DNA of 64,000 nucleotides from Roseomonas elaeocarpi. Lineage in GTDB: Bacteria; Pseudomonadota; Alphaproteobacteria; Acetobacterales; Acetobacteraceae. Numbering within the stretch: the first letter of the stretch is position 1; each line of letters begins with the position of its first letter. Below the pieces are notes generated by a model. That model was not told the origin of the DNA and searched no databases. It was given only the letters and a program-made list of their open reading frames with translations. The stretch is taken from contig NZ_JBHLUN010000014.1 of the NCBI RefSeq assembly GCF_042433915.1, positions 62,001-126,000 of the forward strand, read 5' to 3'. The position numbers and the translations under genes are program-made. Shown in pieces: positions 25,706 to 34,191 of the stretch.

Positions 25706-26977
25706 TCACGCGGCGGTTCGGGTGTCGGTCTGCTGGAGGTCGAGCAGCAGCGCCTGCCGGACCTCCCACAACCGTCCGAAGGACGGGGTCTGCTCGATCT
25801 GGCGGAGAATGGCCCCGGCCGTCTCCGCCGGCAGGCCCACCCTCGCGCCGAAGGCATCGCGCGTCGCGGCATCGCGGAGGCGCTCGTGCAAGTCGCAAAT
25901 GTTGCGCACGCAGTCCGCCCGCAACCGTCCGAGCAACTGCTCACCGACAAGGCAGTAGAGCTGCGCCTGGGCGATCCACTCGACGATCAGAACCAGGTCG
26001 TAAGGAAGGCGGGGCAGCAGCAGGAAGGGGTTCTGCTGGGACAGGACCTGGGCGTTGTCGATGCCGAGCTCGTTGAGCCGGTCGATCTTTTCCCGGCTCA
26101 GGTCGTCGATCAGCAGCAGCGAGAAGCTGCTCGGCGTCGCGTCCGGCGCGGGGTCGTCGCGCACCCCCCAGATCTTCATCGCCTGGAAGCCCCGCCGCAT
26201 GAGGGCCAGGATCAGCAGGTCGGGCGCGAAGCCCACGGTAAAAGCGATCAGCAGGAGCCAGGAATTTCCGTTCAGCCCGACGGCGCTCGCCGCGTGACGC
26301 AGCACGGCCGCCACCACCACGGCGATCACGATGCGCGCGGCGTAGTAGTAGAGCGAGATGGGATAAAGGTCGTTGTTGTTCACCCGGTCCAGCAGGCGCC
26401 CCAGCGAGTAGATATAGGCGGCCAGGAAGGCGAAGGAGAGCATCGAGAAGGATTGGAGCTGGTAGGCCGTCGTGTCGGACCCGGCCTCGACCCGCATCCC
26501 GGCGAGGACGACCATGGGGATGCGGAAGTATTCCGGGTGGAAGAAGCCGATGAACACGGTCAGGAAGCCGCCGAACAGGATCACGAAGTACGAGAACATC
26601 GGCACCGCGTAGTCGCGGTCCACCCGGCCGGCGATGTCCGTGTTCAGGATCGTCCTGGCCGCCCGGTAATGGACGGTGCGGCTCACGGTATAATCCCTCA
26701 GCGAGGAAAGGCGGTTGTGCTGCCGCCGCTTGCTGGTGTTCTGCACCACGCAGATCAGGCTTGGCAGGAAGGCCAGGAACACGGACAGGAAGGCCGACAG
26801 CACGAGGGGCAGCGAGACCTCGCCCGTGTTGCTGAAGATGATGCGCCAGAAGGCGAGCACGACCAGGATCACCAAGGCCGGCGGAAGCAGGTTGTAGAAC
26901 CAGCGCCACCTCGGGTCCTCGGTTCTGTCGCCCGAGGCATCGAAACCCACTCCCAACGGCTCGTTCTCGCTGGCCAT
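25706..26977 (-). CDS. Unrecognised membrane protein with C-terminal helical domain
   Basis: 423 residues, family not recognised. Helices are predicted near residues 30-55 (PALVILVVLAFWRIIFS), 60-80, 125-150 (MFSYFVILFGGFLTVFIGFF), 180-200, 215-240 and 245-262. The last 150 residues are soluble and begin SSFSLLLIDDLSREKIDRLNELGIDNAQVLSQQ, a stretch resembling a helix-hairpin-helix-like or SAM-like module, followed by LPYDLVLIVEWIAQAQLYCLVGEQ. It is richer in Ile, Asn, Phe and Tyr than its neighbours. A strong ribosome site (GGGGGAGGG) precedes the ATG. Confidence 0.8.
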   Translation of the reverse strand: MASENEPLGVGFDASGDRTEDPRWRWFYNLLPPALVILVVLAFWRIIFSNTGEVSLPLVLSAFLSVFLAFLPSLICVVQNTSKRRQHNRLSSLRDYTVSRTVHYRAARTILNTDIAGRVDRDYAVPMFSYFVILFGGFLTVFIGFFHPEYFRIPMVVLAGMRVEAGSDTTAYQLQSFSMLSFAFLAAYIYSLGRLLDRVNNNDLYPISLYYYAARIVIAVVVAAVLRHAASAVGLNGNSWLLLIAFTVGFAPDLLILALMRRGFQAMKIWGVRDDPAPDATPSSFSLLLIDDLSREKIDRLNELGIDNAQVLSQQNPFLLLPRLPYDLVLIVEWIAQAQLYCLVGEQLLGRLRADCVRNICDLHERLRDAATRDAFGARVGLPAETAGAILRQIEQTPSFGRLWEVRQALLLDLQQTDTRTAA

Positions 26978-27201
26978 GGCACCCTCCCCCGGCGGGCTGA
27001 GGATGTGCCTCGGCCGGAGGGCGGCTCAATCAAATTCGTTAACAGTCCGGAACTTTCTGCCAGCCGCGGCGGAAGGTTTCCGTACCGGCTACCTTCCCAC
27101 GATGTCGGACGGCGCCAGGCTCCGCTCCAGCGCCCCACCCCCGAGGCCCCGGCACGGCTGCCGGGCCTGCGGCCAACCCCGCCAGCCCGGGCTTCCCGGC
27201 C

Positions 27202-28404
27202 TCAGACCCCCAGCTTCTCCGCCGCCCCGCGCAGAAAACCCGCCAGCGTCTGACGGAACTCCGGCTCATCCAGCAGGAAGGCGTCGTGGCCCTTGTCGGA
27301 GGCGATCTCCACGAAGGACACGTTGGCCGCAGCCTTGTTCAACGCCCGCACCACCTCGCGCGATTCCTCGGTCGGGAACAGCCAGTCGGAGGAGAAGGAG
27401 GCCAGCAGGAACCGCGTCGCGGTGTTCTGGAACGCGGTCGACAGCTCGCCGCCATGTTCCGCGGCCAGGTCGAAGTAGTCCATAGCCCGGGTGATCGTCA
27501 GGTAGGAATTGGCGTCGAAGCGCCGCACGAAGGTGGAGCCCTGGTGGCGCAGGTAGCTTTCCACCTGGAACACGTCCTCCAGGAAGGTCAGCGCCTTGGC
27601 ACCCTGCAGCCTGCGGCCGAACTTGCGGGTCAGCGCGGCCTCGGAGAGGTAGGTGATGTGCGCCACCATGCGCGCCACGCTCAACCCTTGCGCCGGGACC
27701 GAGCCGTCTTCCCAGTAGCGGCCGCCTTTCCAGGCCGGGTCGGAATGGATCGCGGCGCGCCCGACCTCGTCGAAGGCGATGTTCTGCGCCGAGTGGTGCG
27801 CGGCGGTGGCGATGGGCGCGCAGGCGAAGACACGCTCCGGATAGGTCGCCGCCCATTCCAGCGCCTGCATCCCGCCCATGGAGCCGCCCACCACCGCCAG
27901 CAGCCGCTTGATCCCGAGGTGCTCCACCAGCTTGGCCTGGGCGCGCACCATGTCGCGAATGGTGACGTGCGGGAAATCCGTGCCCCAGGGCCGGCCCAGC
28001 CCGCGCCCGGTGGCGGGGTCGGTCATCTCCTCGCGCGGGCCGGTGGAGCCCATGCAGCCGCCCAGGACATTGGCGCAGATCACGAAGAAGCGGCTGGTGT
28101 CCACCGGGTCGCCCGGCCCCACCACGCCCTTCCACCAACCCTCGCGCCCCGTCACCGGGTGCGTCTCGGCCACGTACTGGTCGCCGGTCAGGGCGTGGCA
28201 CACCAGCACGGCGTTGGAACGGTCGGCGTTCAGCCGCCCGTAGGTTCGGTAGGCCACCGCCATCGGTGCCAGCACGGTGCCGCAGTCCAGCAGCATCCCG
28301 TCCTCGAACACCACGCGCTGGTGATCAACGTCCGGCAGGGGGGCAAGGTCGGCATCCACGGGCAGGAGGCTTAGAGCAGATCGGCCGCCGGCGAAATCAG
28401 GCAT
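27202..28404 (-). CDS. metX: Homoserine O-acetyltransferase
   Basis: Acetyl-CoA:L-homoserine O-acetyltransferase (or O-succinyltransferase, which cannot be told apart here) of the alpha/beta hydrolase fold, for methionine synthesis. It has 400 residues from the ATG at 28404. Nucleophile motif VVGGSMGGMQALEWA; GGCMGSTGPREE, ICANVLGG; catalytic Asp in SSDWLFPTEESREV and His in IASDKGHDAFLLDEPEF. It is normally followed by metW, which here is 4.4 kb away. The leader of about 100 nt is GC-rich and structured. It is separated from rho by a hairpin terminator, so it is transcribed independently. Confidence 0.95.
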   Translation of the reverse strand: MPDFAGGRSALSLLPVDADLAPLPDVDHQRVVFEDGMLLDCGTVLAPMAVAYRTYGRLNADRSNAVLVCHALTGDQYVAETHPVTGREGWWKGVVGPGDPVDTSRFFVICANVLGGCMGSTGPREEMTDPATGRGLGRPWGTDFPHVTIRDMVRAQAKLVEHLGIKRLLAVVGGSMGGMQALEWAATYPERVFACAPIATAAHHSAQNIAFDEVGRAAIHSDPAWKGGRYWEDGSVPAQGLSVARMVAHITYLSEAALTRKFGRRLQGAKALTFLEDVFQVESYLRHQGSTFVRRFDANSYLTITRAMDYFDLAAEHGGELSTAFQNTATRFLLASFSSDWLFPTEESREVVRALNKAAANVSFVEIASDKGHDAFLLDEPEFRQTLAGFLRGAAEKLGV

Positions 28405-28508
28405 CGCGCGCACAGCCCCGTCACAGCCGCGTGCCTGCCAGCACGTGGGACGGCGCCATGGGCTCGTTGCCGGTGCAGGCGCCGTGGCCTGGAAGCGCCG
28501 GAACAGAG

Positions 28509-28544
28509 AAAGGGCGCCGGCCCCGCGAGGAACCTGCGCCCTTT
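28509..28544. terminator. rho terminator hairpin
   Basis: Arms AAAGGGCGC (28509-28517) and GCGCCCTTT (28536-28544) enclose an 18-nt loop, about 45 bp beyond the rho stop. Read on the minus strand, it ends in a short T-rich stretch. A second smaller hairpin (28558-28582) lies just before it. Confidence 0.55.
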
Positions 28545-28589
28545 TCGATCCATGACAGGGCAGGAGCGCAACGCCCCTGCCCGGCCGCG

Positions 28590-29873
28590 TCAGGTGTTCA
28601 TGGCGTCGAAGAAGTCGTGGTTGGTCTTGGAGTACTTCAGCTTGTCCAGAAGGAACTCCATCGCGTCCTGCGTGCCCATCGGGTTCAGGATACGGCGCAG
28701 CACCCACATCTTCGACAGGTCGGAGCGCTCCACCAGCATCTCCTCCTTGCGGGTGCCCGACTTGGTGATGTCGATCGCCGGGAAGACGCGCTTGTCGGAC
28801 AGCTTGCGGTCGAGCACGAGCTCACAGTTGCCGGTGCCCTTGAACTCCTCGAAGATCACCTCGTCCATGCGCGACCCGGTGTCGATCAGCGCGGTGGCGA
28901 TGATGGTGAGCGAACCACCTTCCTCGATGTTGCGGGCGGCACCGAAGAAGCGCTTCGGGCGCTGCAGCGCGTTGGCGTCCACACCACCGGTCAGCACCTT
29001 GCCCGAGGACGGCACCACCGAGTTGTAGGCGCGGCCCAGGCGCGTGATGGAATCCAGCAGGATCACCACGTCGCGCTTGTGCTCGACGAGGCGCTTGGCC
29101 TTTTCCAGCACCATCTCGGTGACCTGGACGTGGCGCGTCGCCGGCTCATCGAAGGTCGAGGCCACGACCTCGCCGCGCACGGTGCGGGCCATGTCGGTGA
29201 CTTCCTCGGGCCGCTCGTCGATCAGCAGCACGATCAGGAAGACTTCCGGATGGTTGGCCGAGATCGACTTGGCGATGTTCTGCAGCATCACCGTCTTGCC
29301 GGTGCGCGGCGGCGCCACCACCAGCGCGCGCTGGCCCATGCCGATCGGCGCCACCAGGTCGATCACGCGGTGCGTGTTGTCCTTGGTCGGGCCCTTGTTG
29401 TTGGCCTGCTGCGCCTCAAGCTCCGCGTTCTCCATCCGCAGCCGGCGGGTGGGGTAGAGCGGGGTGAGGTTGTCGAAGTTGATGCGGTGGCGCAGCGCCT
29501 CGGGCGGCTCGAAGTTGATCGCCTCGACCTTCAGCAGCGCGAAGTAGCGCTCGCCATCCTTGGGCGCGCGGATCTGGCCCTCCACCGTGTCGCCGGTGCG
29601 CAGGCCGAAGCGGCGGACCTGGGTGGGGGAAACGTAGATGTCGTCCGGCCCGGGCAGGAAGTTCGCCTGGGGGGAGCGGAGGAAGCCGAAACCGTCGCTC
29701 AGGATTTCGAGCGTGCCCTCCCCGTGGATCGCCTGGTCGTTCTCGGCCAGCGTCTTGAGGATGGCGTACATGATGTCCTGCTTGCGCAGGGACGAGGCGT
29801 TCTCGATTTCGAGCGACTCGGCGAAGGCGAGAAGATCGCCCGGGCTCTTGGCTTTAAGTTCAGACAGATGCAT
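28590..29873 (-). CDS. rho: Transcription termination factor Rho
   Basis: Hexameric RNA-dependent ATPase/helicase, 427 residues. The N-terminal domain is MHLSELKAKSPGDLLAFAESL, the primary RNA-binding OB-fold has GFGFLRSP and YVSPTQVRRFGLRTGD, Walker A is PPRTGKTVMLQ, the Q-loop/R-loop region has GGVDANALQRPKRFFGAARN, and the C-terminal LPAxDIxxSGTR-like segment appears as FPAIDITKSGTRKEE. A sigma70-like promoter is seen about 210 bp upstream, leaving a long leader as in other autogenously controlled rho genes. Confidence 0.98.
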   Translation of the reverse strand: MHLSELKAKSPGDLLAFAESLEIENASSLRKQDIMYAILKTLAENDQAIHGEGTLEILSDGFGFLRSPQANFLPGPDDIYVSPTQVRRFGLRTGDTVEGQIRAPKDGERYFALLKVEAINFEPPEALRHRINFDNLTPLYPTRRLRMENAELEAQQANNKGPTKDNTHRVIDLVAPIGMGQRALVVAPPRTGKTVMLQNIAKSISANHPEVFLIVLLIDERPEEVTDMARTVRGEVVASTFDEPATRHVQVTEMVLEKAKRLVEHKRDVVILLDSITRLGRAYNSVVPSSGKVLTGGVDANALQRPKRFFGAARNIEEGGSLTIIATALIDTGSRMDEVIFEEFKGTGNCELVLDRKLSDKRVFPAIDITKSGTRKEEMLVERSDLSKMWVLRRILNPMGTQDAMEFLLDKLKYSKTNHDFFDAMNT

Positions 29874-30263
29874 GGCGGCGGACGTGTCCGTCTCGACAGG
29901 GAGGGCGGGACCCTTCCACTGAGCGGGCCTGCCGGCGCGTGGGGCGCGGGCGGGAACGCTGTTTGCCGTTATGGACCACGCATCCAGCGCGGATGGCGGA
30001 AACGGCGGTGTCCCGGATTTGAGGAGGGTAGAAGCTGAGGCAAGGCTCTACGGAGCTTGCGGCACCTCTATTGGGAAGCAAGGTGACATTAGGGAAGCCG
30101 CGTCGCGCAGGTCAAGGGAAAAAAGTGTTTAGCCTTCGTCACTTGGCGGAAACCCTGTTCATGCAACGGTAAAACAACGGCCCAGCCCCCGCCTCCACCG
30201 GGCCGGGACCGGCATCGGGCGCGCCCCCTTGCCGCGCGGAAAAACCCGTGGGAGGGCCGGAGC
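29874..30263. other. Divergent intergenic region rho / GNAT
   Basis: 390 bp without a gene. It holds the rho promoter and a leader of about 200 nt on the minus strand. For the plus-strand GNAT gene no clear promoter is seen; an AT-rich patch lies at 30116-30180. Confidence 0.5.
30086..30115 (-). promoter_or_regulatory. Probable sigma70 promoter of rho
   Basis: On the minus strand TTGACC (30110-30115) and TAATGT (30086-30091) are separated by 18 bp, or CTAATG by 17 bp. They lie 213 bp upstream of the rho start, in the only AT-richer part of the gap. Confidence 0.5.
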
Positions 30264-31040
30264 ATGAGCGATCCCATCCCCCCTTCCGCCGCGCCGGCCA
30301 TCCCCGACATCCTGACGCTGGAGCGCGCCGCGCTGACCGCCACGCCCGCGCCGCGCCTGGCCTGGGACGGGGGATTCGTGGTGCGCCTTTTCCGGGGCGG
30401 CACGGGCCGCGCCAACGCCGCGAGCTGCCTCGACCCCTCGCCCGACGCGGCGCTGCCGGACCGGATCGCGCGGATCGAGCGGGATTTCCGCCGCCACGGG
30501 TTGCGGCCGCGCTTCCGGTCCACCCCGCTGGACCCGCCGGGGCTGGAGGCGGCGCTGCGCGCGCGCGGCTACGGCGAGGTGGAGGGCGCCTGCATCCTGC
30601 TGGGCCCGCTCGCCGCCGTTGCCGCGGCCGCGGCACCGCTAGGGGAACGGCTGGCCCAACCCAGCGAGGACTGGATCGCCGTGCAGGCGACGGCCGAGCA
30701 CCAGACGCCGGCGCGGCGCGCCGAGAAGCTGGAAGCGGCCGCCCTGCTCGCCCGGCCGGGCTGCTGGCTGCTGCACCGGGTGGGGAGGCAGCCGGCGGCG
30801 GCGGCACACGCGGTGGCGGACGATTCGCTGTGCGGCTTCTTCGACGTGGCCACCGCGCCGGCCCAGCGTCGCAGGGGGCTTTCTCAGGGGGTGCTGGCCA
30901 GTGCCGCCGCCTGGGGGCTGGAACAGGGTGCGCGCCATGCCTGGCTGCAGGTTTCGCCGGGCAACGCTCCGGCCCTGGCGCTCTACGCGCGGCTAGGGCT
31001 GCGCGAGGTGTACCGCTACCGCTACTTCACGCTCGGCTGA
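30264..31040 (+). CDS. GNAT-family N-acetyltransferase
   Basis: 258 residues. The acetyl-CoA-binding motif A is APAQRRRGLSQGVLASAAAWGLEQGARHAWLQVSPGNAPALALYARLGL, with QRRRGL providing the pyrophosphate loop. The N-terminal half (residues 1-120) resembles a degenerate second GNAT domain. Acceptor substrate unknown. GTGGGAGGG upstream of the ATG gives a good ribosome site. It converges on a response regulator gene, a pairing not known to have functional meaning. Confidence 0.87.
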   Translation: MSDPIPPSAAPAIPDILTLERAALTATPAPRLAWDGGFVVRLFRGGTGRANAASCLDPSPDAALPDRIARIERDFRRHGLRPRFRSTPLDPPGLEAALRARGYGEVEGACILLGPLAAVAAAAAPLGERLAQPSEDWIAVQATAEHQTPARRAEKLEAAALLARPGCWLLHRVGRQPAAAAHAVADDSLCGFFDVATAPAQRRRGLSQGVLASAAAWGLEQGARHAWLQVSPGNAPALALYARLGLREVYRYRYFTLG

Positions 31041-31151
31041 GACGGGCCGGGACGCGTCCGGAAAGGAATGCTGGTGTGCGGTGGGGGGGATCGGTCAGCA
31101 GCCCCGCCGCACGCGGCAGAAGCGCTGTCCGTGTTGTGTTCCGGGCGGCCC

Positions 31152-31871
31152 TCAGGCCGCGACGGCGCGCCCGGCAGCCGGGTCGAGGCGGTAGCCGCCG
31201 CCCTCGGTCAGCAGCAGCGCGGCATTGGCCGGGTCGTGCTCGATCTTCTGGCGGAGACGGTAGATGTGCGTCTCGAGCGTGTGCGTCGTTACCGCCGCGT
31301 TGTAGCCCCAGACCTCGTTCAGCAGCACCTGCCGCGCCACGGGACGGCCGCCCGCGCGGTACAGGAACTTGAGGATGGAGCACTCCTTCTCGGTGAGGCG
31401 GATGCGGCGGTTCTTGGCCGTGTCCTGCAGCACCTTGGAGGCCGGGCGGAAGGTGTAGGGCCCCACCACGAACACAGCGTCCTCGCTGTTGTCGAAGACG
31501 CGCAGCTGGGCGCGCAGGCGTGCCAGCAGCTCGTTGATGCGGAAGGGCTTGGCGATATAGTCGTTGGCGCCGGCGTCGAGGCCGCGCACAACGTCGCTCT
31601 CGCCGTCGGCACCGGTCAGCATGACGATGGGCACGCGAACGCCCTCGCGCCGCAGCCGGGCGCAAAGGTCGCGGCCGTCGCCGTCGGGCAGGCCGATGTC
31701 CAGCAGCACGGCATCGAAGCGGGCGCCCGGCGCCAGCAGTGCCTTGCTCGCCTCGTCGGCCGTGCCGGCCTCGTGAGCGGTGAACTCGCCCTCGAGGGAA
31801 AGCTGCTCGCTGAGCGTCGCGCGCAGCGATGAATCATCGTCCACGATCAGGATCGGCCGCGGGCCGGACAT
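31152..31871 (-). CDS. OmpR/PhoB-family response regulator, orphan
   Basis: 239 residues. The receiver domain has the acidic pocket DDD at 11-13, phosphoacceptor Asp58 in VLLDIGLPDGDG, Thr in VMLTGADGE and Lys in YIAKPFRINELLARL. The C-terminal winged helix contains LTEKECSILKFLYRAGG and NAAVTTHTLETHIYRLRQKI. No histidine kinase gene is adjacent, so its partner is encoded elsewhere. Proteins of this type are widespread single-gene regulators in Rhodospirillales; targets unknown. Confidence 0.92.
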   Translation of the reverse strand: MSGPRPILIVDDDSSLRATLSEQLSLEGEFTAHEAGTADEASKALLAPGARFDAVLLDIGLPDGDGRDLCARLRREGVRVPIVMLTGADGESDVVRGLDAGANDYIAKPFRINELLARLRAQLRVFDNSEDAVFVVGPYTFRPASKVLQDTAKNRRIRLTEKECSILKFLYRAGGRPVARQVLLNEVWGYNAAVTTHTLETHIYRLRQKIEHDPANAALLLTEGGGYRLDPAAGRAVAA

Positions 31872-32229
31872 ACCATCCTCATTCTTCGGGCGGCCGGAAT
31901 ACCCTGAGGGGGTTCCCGGACATGTTCTCGGATTGTGCAGACCGCCGAACGGCCGTGCAAGGGCGTGCGGTCGCGATTTCGTGCGGGGGGCCGCAAACGC
32001 AAGGGGTGGTGCCTGTCATTCCCGACATGCAGGTCACATTGTGGCCGCTCGGCACCACCATAGATCAGGAAAAGGGCCCTTGGCGTCCATCCTGTCGCAT
32101 GCCACTGGCCGTGAGGCGGTGGCTTGAAGTCTCGGAGCCACGGGTCGAAGTCACCGGACCCTGGTCCAGATCCTCCTGGAACAGGGCCCCGCGTCGCCGC
32201 GAGGGACGCGAGAACGGGAACGCCGTAGA
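31872..32229. other. Divergent intergenic region, response regulator / ribA
   Basis: 358 bp. No gene and no FMN-riboswitch consensus is seen upstream of ribA. An imperfect inverted repeat with arms GGTGGTGCC and GGCACCACC (about 32004-32060) could form a hairpin. Confidence 0.4.
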
Positions 32230-33507
32230 ATGAGTGGTCTTGCCGGCCCCAGGCCGACACATTCCGGACCGACGCAGGACAGCGCGGGGGAGCCGCGTGG
32301 GGCCGGGGAGGCGCAGGCCTCCGGCCGGCAGCGCAAGGCAGAGGTGCCGGACCCACGCGTGATGGCGATGCGGCGCGTCCACCGCGCCTTGGGCGAGCTG
32401 CGCCGCGGCACGCCGGTGCTGATCCGCGGCCTCGTCCCCGGCGCCAGCCCTGCCGGAACGGCGGTCTGCACGGAAACCTCGCTGGGCCAGGGGCTGCTGG
32501 TGGCCGCGGCGGAAACCGTCTCGGCCCGTGGCCTGGCGGAATTCACCGGCACGGAGCCGGTGCTGCTGCTCTCGCCCGTTCGCGCCGCGGCCCTGCTGTC
32601 GCGCCCGGTCGAGCTGCAGCCCGCAGCCCCGCGCGAGGCGGAGGCCGCGCCCGTGGCGCTGCGGACCTCGCCCGCGCTGCTGCTGCCCGAGGTGCTGCGC
32701 TCGCTGGCCGACCCCACGCTGGAAACACTGCTGCCGGAGCGTCCGCAGCCCGCCCCCGTGCCGCCGCTGGCCGCGGCGGCGGTGGCGCTGGCCAAGCTGG
32801 GCCGCCTGCTGCCGGCCCTGGTCGCCACCCCCCTGGGCGCGCTGCCGCCCGGGCTGACCGAGGTGCCGGCGGCCGATATCCTGAGCTATCCCGGCACCGC
32901 CGCCGCGACGCTGACCCGTGTGGCCGAGGCTTCCGTGCCGCTGGAGGATGCGCCCGAGGCCCGGGTGGTCGCCTTCCGCGCCGCCGATGGCGGCATCGAG
33001 CACCTGGCGATCCTGGTGGGGCAGCCGGAAGCCCTGGCGGCGACGGGCGGCGCGCCGCTCACGCGCGTGCATTCCGAGTGCTTCACCGGCGACCTGCTGG
33101 GCTCGCTGCGCTGCGACTGCGGGCCGCAGCTGCGCGGCGCGCTCGCGCGCATGGCGGCCGAGGGTGGCGGCGTGCTGCTCTACCTGGCGCAGGAAGGCCG
33201 CGGCATCGGGCTGGTGAACAAGCTGCGCGCCTACGCGCTGCAGGACCGGGGCCTGGATACGCTCGACGCGAACCGGGCGCTGGGATACGGCGCCGACGAG
33301 CGCAGCTTCCTGGTGGCGGCCGAGATGCTGCGTGCGCTGGGCATTCCCCGCGTGCGTCTGCTGACCAACAACCCCGAGAAGGTGGCGGGCCTGGCCGCCT
33401 GCGGCATCGAGGTGGCGGCGCGCGTCCGCCACGCCTTCGTGGCCAACGGCGTCAACGACGGCTACCTCGACACCAAGGCGCGCCGCTTTGGGCACCTGTT
33501 CGGATGA
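32230..33507 (+). CDS. ribA: GTP cyclohydrolase II, riboflavin biosynthesis
   Basis: Converts GTP to 2,5-diamino-6-ribosylamino-pyrimidinone phosphate. It has 425 residues. The C-terminal catalytic domain is complete: zinc ligands in SECFTGDLLGSLRCDCGPQL, then YLAQEGRGIGLVNKLRAYALQDRG and LTNNPEKVAGL. The N-terminal 200 residues are a divergent RibB-like half without the usual DHBP synthase motifs, so probably inactive there. The start is uncertain: an internal ATG at 32362 (MAMRRVHRAL) also precedes the first recognisable domain. It overlaps the next gene by 4 bp. Confidence 0.93.
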   Translation: MSGLAGPRPTHSGPTQDSAGEPRGAGEAQASGRQRKAEVPDPRVMAMRRVHRALGELRRGTPVLIRGLVPGASPAGTAVCTETSLGQGLLVAAAETVSARGLAEFTGTEPVLLLSPVRAAALLSRPVELQPAAPREAEAAPVALRTSPALLLPEVLRSLADPTLETLLPERPQPAPVPPLAAAAVALAKLGRLLPALVATPLGALPPGLTEVPAADILSYPGTAAATLTRVAEASVPLEDAPEARVVAFRAADGGIEHLAILVGQPEALAATGGAPLTRVHSECFTGDLLGSLRCDCGPQLRGALARMAAEGGGVLLYLAQEGRGIGLVNKLRAYALQDRGLDTLDANRALGYGADERSFLVAAEMLRALGIPRVRLLTNNPEKVAGLAACGIEVAARVRHAFVANGVNDGYLDTKARRFGHLFG

Positions 33508-34016
33508 TCGCGCTCGTCCTGCCCGACGCCCCGGGCGCGCGCACCGGGCGCCTGGTGATCGAGCGCGACAGCTGGCCCTGCGCACTCGGCGCCGGCGGCA
33601 TCCGCGCCGACAAGGCCGAGGGCGACGGCGCCACGCCGGTGGGCCGGCTGCCGCTGCGCCGCGTGCTCTACCGCGCCGACCGCCTCAGCCCCCCGCGCTG
33701 CGCCGTGCCGGTGGAGCCGATCGCGCCCACCGACGGCTGGTGCGACGACGCCACCCACCCCGACTACAACCGCGCGGTGCGCCTGCCCCACCCCGCCCGG
33801 CACGAGGAGCTGTGGCGCTCCGACGGGCTCTACGACGTGGTGGGCGTGCTGGGCTGGAACGACGCGCCCGTGGTGCGCGGCCGGGGGAGTGCCATCTTCC
33901 TCCACGTCGCGCGGCCCGACCTGCGGCCCACCGAGGGCTGCGTCGCCCTGCCCCTGCCCGACCTGCTGCGCGTCCTGGCGATGGGGCTGACGGACCTGGA
34001 GGTCCGCCAGGGCTGA
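33504..34016 (+). CDS. L,D-transpeptidase (YkuD) domain protein
   Basis: 170 residues. The YkuD catalytic signature is AIFLHVARPDLRPTEGCVALP, with His, then Thr-Glu-Gly-Cys carrying the nucleophilic Cys; YDVVGVLGWND precedes it. No signal peptide is visible, unlike exported L,D-transpeptidases, so location is unclear; leaderless members of this group are common in alphaproteobacteria. The start ATGA overlaps the ribA stop, so the two are co-translated. Confidence 0.87.
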   Translation: MIALVLPDAPGARTGRLVIERDSWPCALGAGGIRADKAEGDGATPVGRLPLRRVLYRADRLSPPRCAVPVEPIAPTDGWCDDATHPDYNRAVRLPHPARHEELWRSDGLYDVVGVLGWNDAPVVRGRGSAIFLHVARPDLRPTEGCVALPLPDLLRVLAMGLTDLEVRQG

Positions 34017-34191
34017 GCGGAACGGTGCCGGGCGCCGCCATCGGTGGGCGTCACGGGAATTCCGTATCCTGCCCGTCTTTCGGAACCGCCCGCGGAGGCC
34101 GTTCCCCGACGCCAACTCCGGGACCGGCCACGCCCAAACCGGTCATCCGCCCGCTGCGGCGCGCGGGCGGCCCAGGTGCGCACCGGGAGGC

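Noticed and set aside
31912..31927. GTTC-N8-GTTC resembling the alphaproteobacterial LexA box
   Set aside because: The known box has 7 bp spacing; here it is 8, and neither neighbouring gene is an SOS gene.
31872..32229. Possible FMN riboswitch before ribA
   Set aside because: None of the conserved RFN segments could be found.
32065..33585. Long minus-strand frame antisense to ribA
   Set aside because: Arg/Gln/His-rich shadow of the ribA codons; ribA carries intact catalytic motifs.
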